Origin: an uncultured Mycoplasmatota bacterium
GTDB lineage: Bacteria > Bacillota_I > Bacilli_A > RF39 > UBA660
DNA: 7,413 nt
Direction: 5' to 3'
Assembly: GCA_900553765.1 (NCBI GenBank)
Contig: USET01000048.1
Location: 1-7,413, forward strand
Position 1 is the first letter of the stretch, and every line of letters starts with the position of its first letter. Below, piece after piece: positions 6,648 to 7,413 of the stretch. The notes beneath the pieces are model-generated. The model was not told the DNA's origin and ran no database searches. It was given only the letters and a program-made list of their open reading frames with translations. The position numbers and the translations under genes were made by a program.

Positions 6648-6676
6648 GGGAAATAATTTTAAAATATTTCCCAAAA
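6644..6676 (+). repeat. 12-bp inverted repeat upstream of noc
   Basis: TTTTGGGAAATA (6644-6655) and TATTTCCCAAAA (6665-6676) are perfect reverse complements around 9 nt. The left arm uses the last T's of the rsmG terminator. No T-run follows on either strand, so it is not a second terminator by itself. It ends 4 bp before the noc -35 and could be an operator or an RNA 3'-end structure. The arms contain GGGAAAT and ATTTCCC, which equal the half-sites of the B. subtilis Noc-binding sequence but in everted, spaced order. Confidence 0.6.
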
Positions 6677-6697
6677 TAGATTGTAATATTTCACAAA
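6663..6697 (+). repeat. Direct repeat AATATTTC(C/A)CAAA at the noc promoter
   Basis: Copies at 6663-6675 (AATATTTCCCAAA) and 6685-6697 (AATATTTCACAAA) differ at one of 13 bases and are 22 bp apart, about two helix turns. The second copy overlaps the -35 and the spacer of the noc promoter. Such spacing would put both on one face of DNA, as for an operator. In AT-rich sequence chance similarity is possible. Confidence 0.4.
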
Positions 6698-6709
6698 GCA
6701 ATGTATAAT
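6681..6709 (+). promoter_or_regulatory. Promoter of noc
   Basis: TTGTAA (6681-6686), 17 nt, TATAAT (6704-6709): four of six and six of six consensus bases. It follows the rsmG terminator and lies about 28 nt before the noc ATG at 6738, with AAGGGG (6723-6728) as ribosome site. noc and probably the parA/parB genes expected downstream would start here. Confidence 0.7.
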
Positions 6710-6737
6710 GTTACTAGAATAAAAGGGGCGTTGTAGG

Positions 6738-7413
6738 ATGAATGAAGAGCGTAAAGTAGTACAATTAAATGTTGATGATATATTACCTAATAGGTTTCAA
6801 CCGAGAATAAAATTTAATGAAGATGCAATTTTGGAATTGTCCGAATCGATTAAAGAACACGGTGTCATTCAACCTATTGTGGTACGTCAAATTGATGATA
6901 AATATGAAATAATTGCTGGCGAGAGAAGATATAAAGCAAGCTTAATGGCGGGAAAACAAACGATCCCAGCAATTATTACTGATTTAAATGATCGTGATAG
7001 TGCGGAGGTCGCTTTAATCGAGAATGTTCAACGTAAAGATTTGACTCCAATCGAAGAAGCTGTTTCTTACAAAAAGATTCTAGATATGGGGTATTTAACT
7101 CAGGAAGCATTGGCAGATAAGTTAGGAAAAACACAATCGACGATCGCAAATAAATTAAGATTGCTTAATTTGGATGAAGATGTTCAAGAGGCGTTATTGG
7201 AAGAACAAATTTCGGAAAGACATGCAAGATCGTTATTGCGTTTACCAATAGATATGCAAGCAGCAGTTGCGCATAAAATAATACAAGATAGAATGACTGT
7301 TCGAAAGACAGATGAATATATCAAGAAAATATTGGCAGAAAGAGAAACTCCAGCAAATGTCAAACCAAAAGGAGTTACAGTAAAATTGAAGTTAGAACCA
7401 GTTTCACAAGATA
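6738..7413 (+). CDS. noc: Noc/ParB-family DNA-binding protein, 5' part
   Basis: The gene runs off the right edge after 225 codons. ParB-family proteins are CTP-binding DNA clamps; Noc prevents division over the nucleoid, whereas ParB segregates origins. Seen: the ParB N-terminal motif NRFQPR (18-23), QPIVVR (45-50), the CTP-site motifs GERRYKA (61-67) and ENVQR (95-99), then a helix-turn-helix around [20 protein letters not shown] (120-139) and ERHARSLL (160-167). The HTH resembles Noc ([23 protein letters not shown] in B. subtilis) more than ParB. At the four positions reported to separate Noc from ParB binding specificity, it has Q133, K139, N144 and R161: three Noc-like, one (N144 for lysine) not. 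The ATG at 6738 is the only reasonable start, since an in-frame TAA lies at 6720-6722. The protein begins [15 protein letters not shown] and so lacks the amphipathic membrane helix of B. subtilis Noc. Position after rsmG is that of noc. A ParB-like role remains possible. Confidence 0.88.
   Translation, partial: [225 protein letters not shown]

Noticed and set aside
6644..6676. Second intrinsic terminator after rsmG
   Set aside because: The 12-bp dyad is perfect but no U-tract follows it on either strand; the sequence after it is AATAGATTG. Kept as a repeat instead.
1..7413. Replication origin (DnaA boxes) or full parS/Noc site in the window
   Set aside because: The gene order is origin-proximal, but I saw no cluster of TTATCCACA-like boxes, no TGTTTCACGTGAAACA and no contiguous ATTTCCCGGGAAAT when reading the window by eye.
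1..7413. CRISPR array, insertion sequence, phage gene or tRNA
   Set aside because: Almost the whole window is conserved housekeeping coding sequence; no spaced direct repeats, transposase, terminal repeats or cloverleaf were seen.

Overview
This is an AT-rich bacterial chromosome segment of the type found next to the replication origin in Bacillota. It carries, all on the + strand, the 3' end of yidC, jag (khpB), a small HD-domain hydrolase gene, mnmE, a ZIP-family metal transporter gene, mnmG, rsmG and the 5' part of a noc/parB-family gene. The order yidC-jag-mnmE-mnmG-rsmG-noc is a well-known conserved block of Firmicutes. The standard code is used (mnmG and the HD gene end in TGA, and tryptophan is TGG). 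The protein sequences suggest a low-GC Bacillota lineage, perhaps Bacilli/Erysipelotrichia-like, but I cannot name a genus from sequence alone.

Layout: yidC (cut by the left edge) overlaps jag by 7 nt. Near the end of the jag frame lie a weak terminator-like hairpin with nine T's and, directly after it, a good promoter (TTGACT-17-TACAAT), both inside the jag reading frame. That promoter should drive the HD gene, mnmE and the ZIP gene, which are tightly packed (gaps of 4 and 19 nt) and end at a clean terminator (3938-3960). A 110-nt gap then carries two candidate promoters, each with an inverted repeat in its core, leading into mnmG and rsmG (4-nt ATGA overlap). A strong terminator overlaps the rsmG stop codon. 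It is followed by a second dyad, a direct repeat and a TTGTAA-17-TATAAT promoter for noc, which runs off the right edge.

Function: YidC inserts membrane proteins. Jag/KhpB is an RNA-binding KH/R3H protein. MnmE and MnmG form the complex that modifies the wobble uridine U34 of tRNAs. RsmG methylates G527 of 16S rRNA. Noc/ParB proteins are CTP-dependent DNA clamps that act near the origin. The two genes not part of the usual core are the HD hydrolase, between jag and mnmE, and the ZIP transporter, between mnmE and mnmG. They separate the two subunits of one enzyme into different transcription units.

I found no new multi-gene system. The points most worth a second look are the jag 3' end that overlaps a terminator and a promoter, the noc-like protein that lacks the N-terminal membrane-binding helix known from B. 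subtilis Noc, and the dyads in the mnmG and noc promoters. No gene-free stretch exceeds 300 nt.
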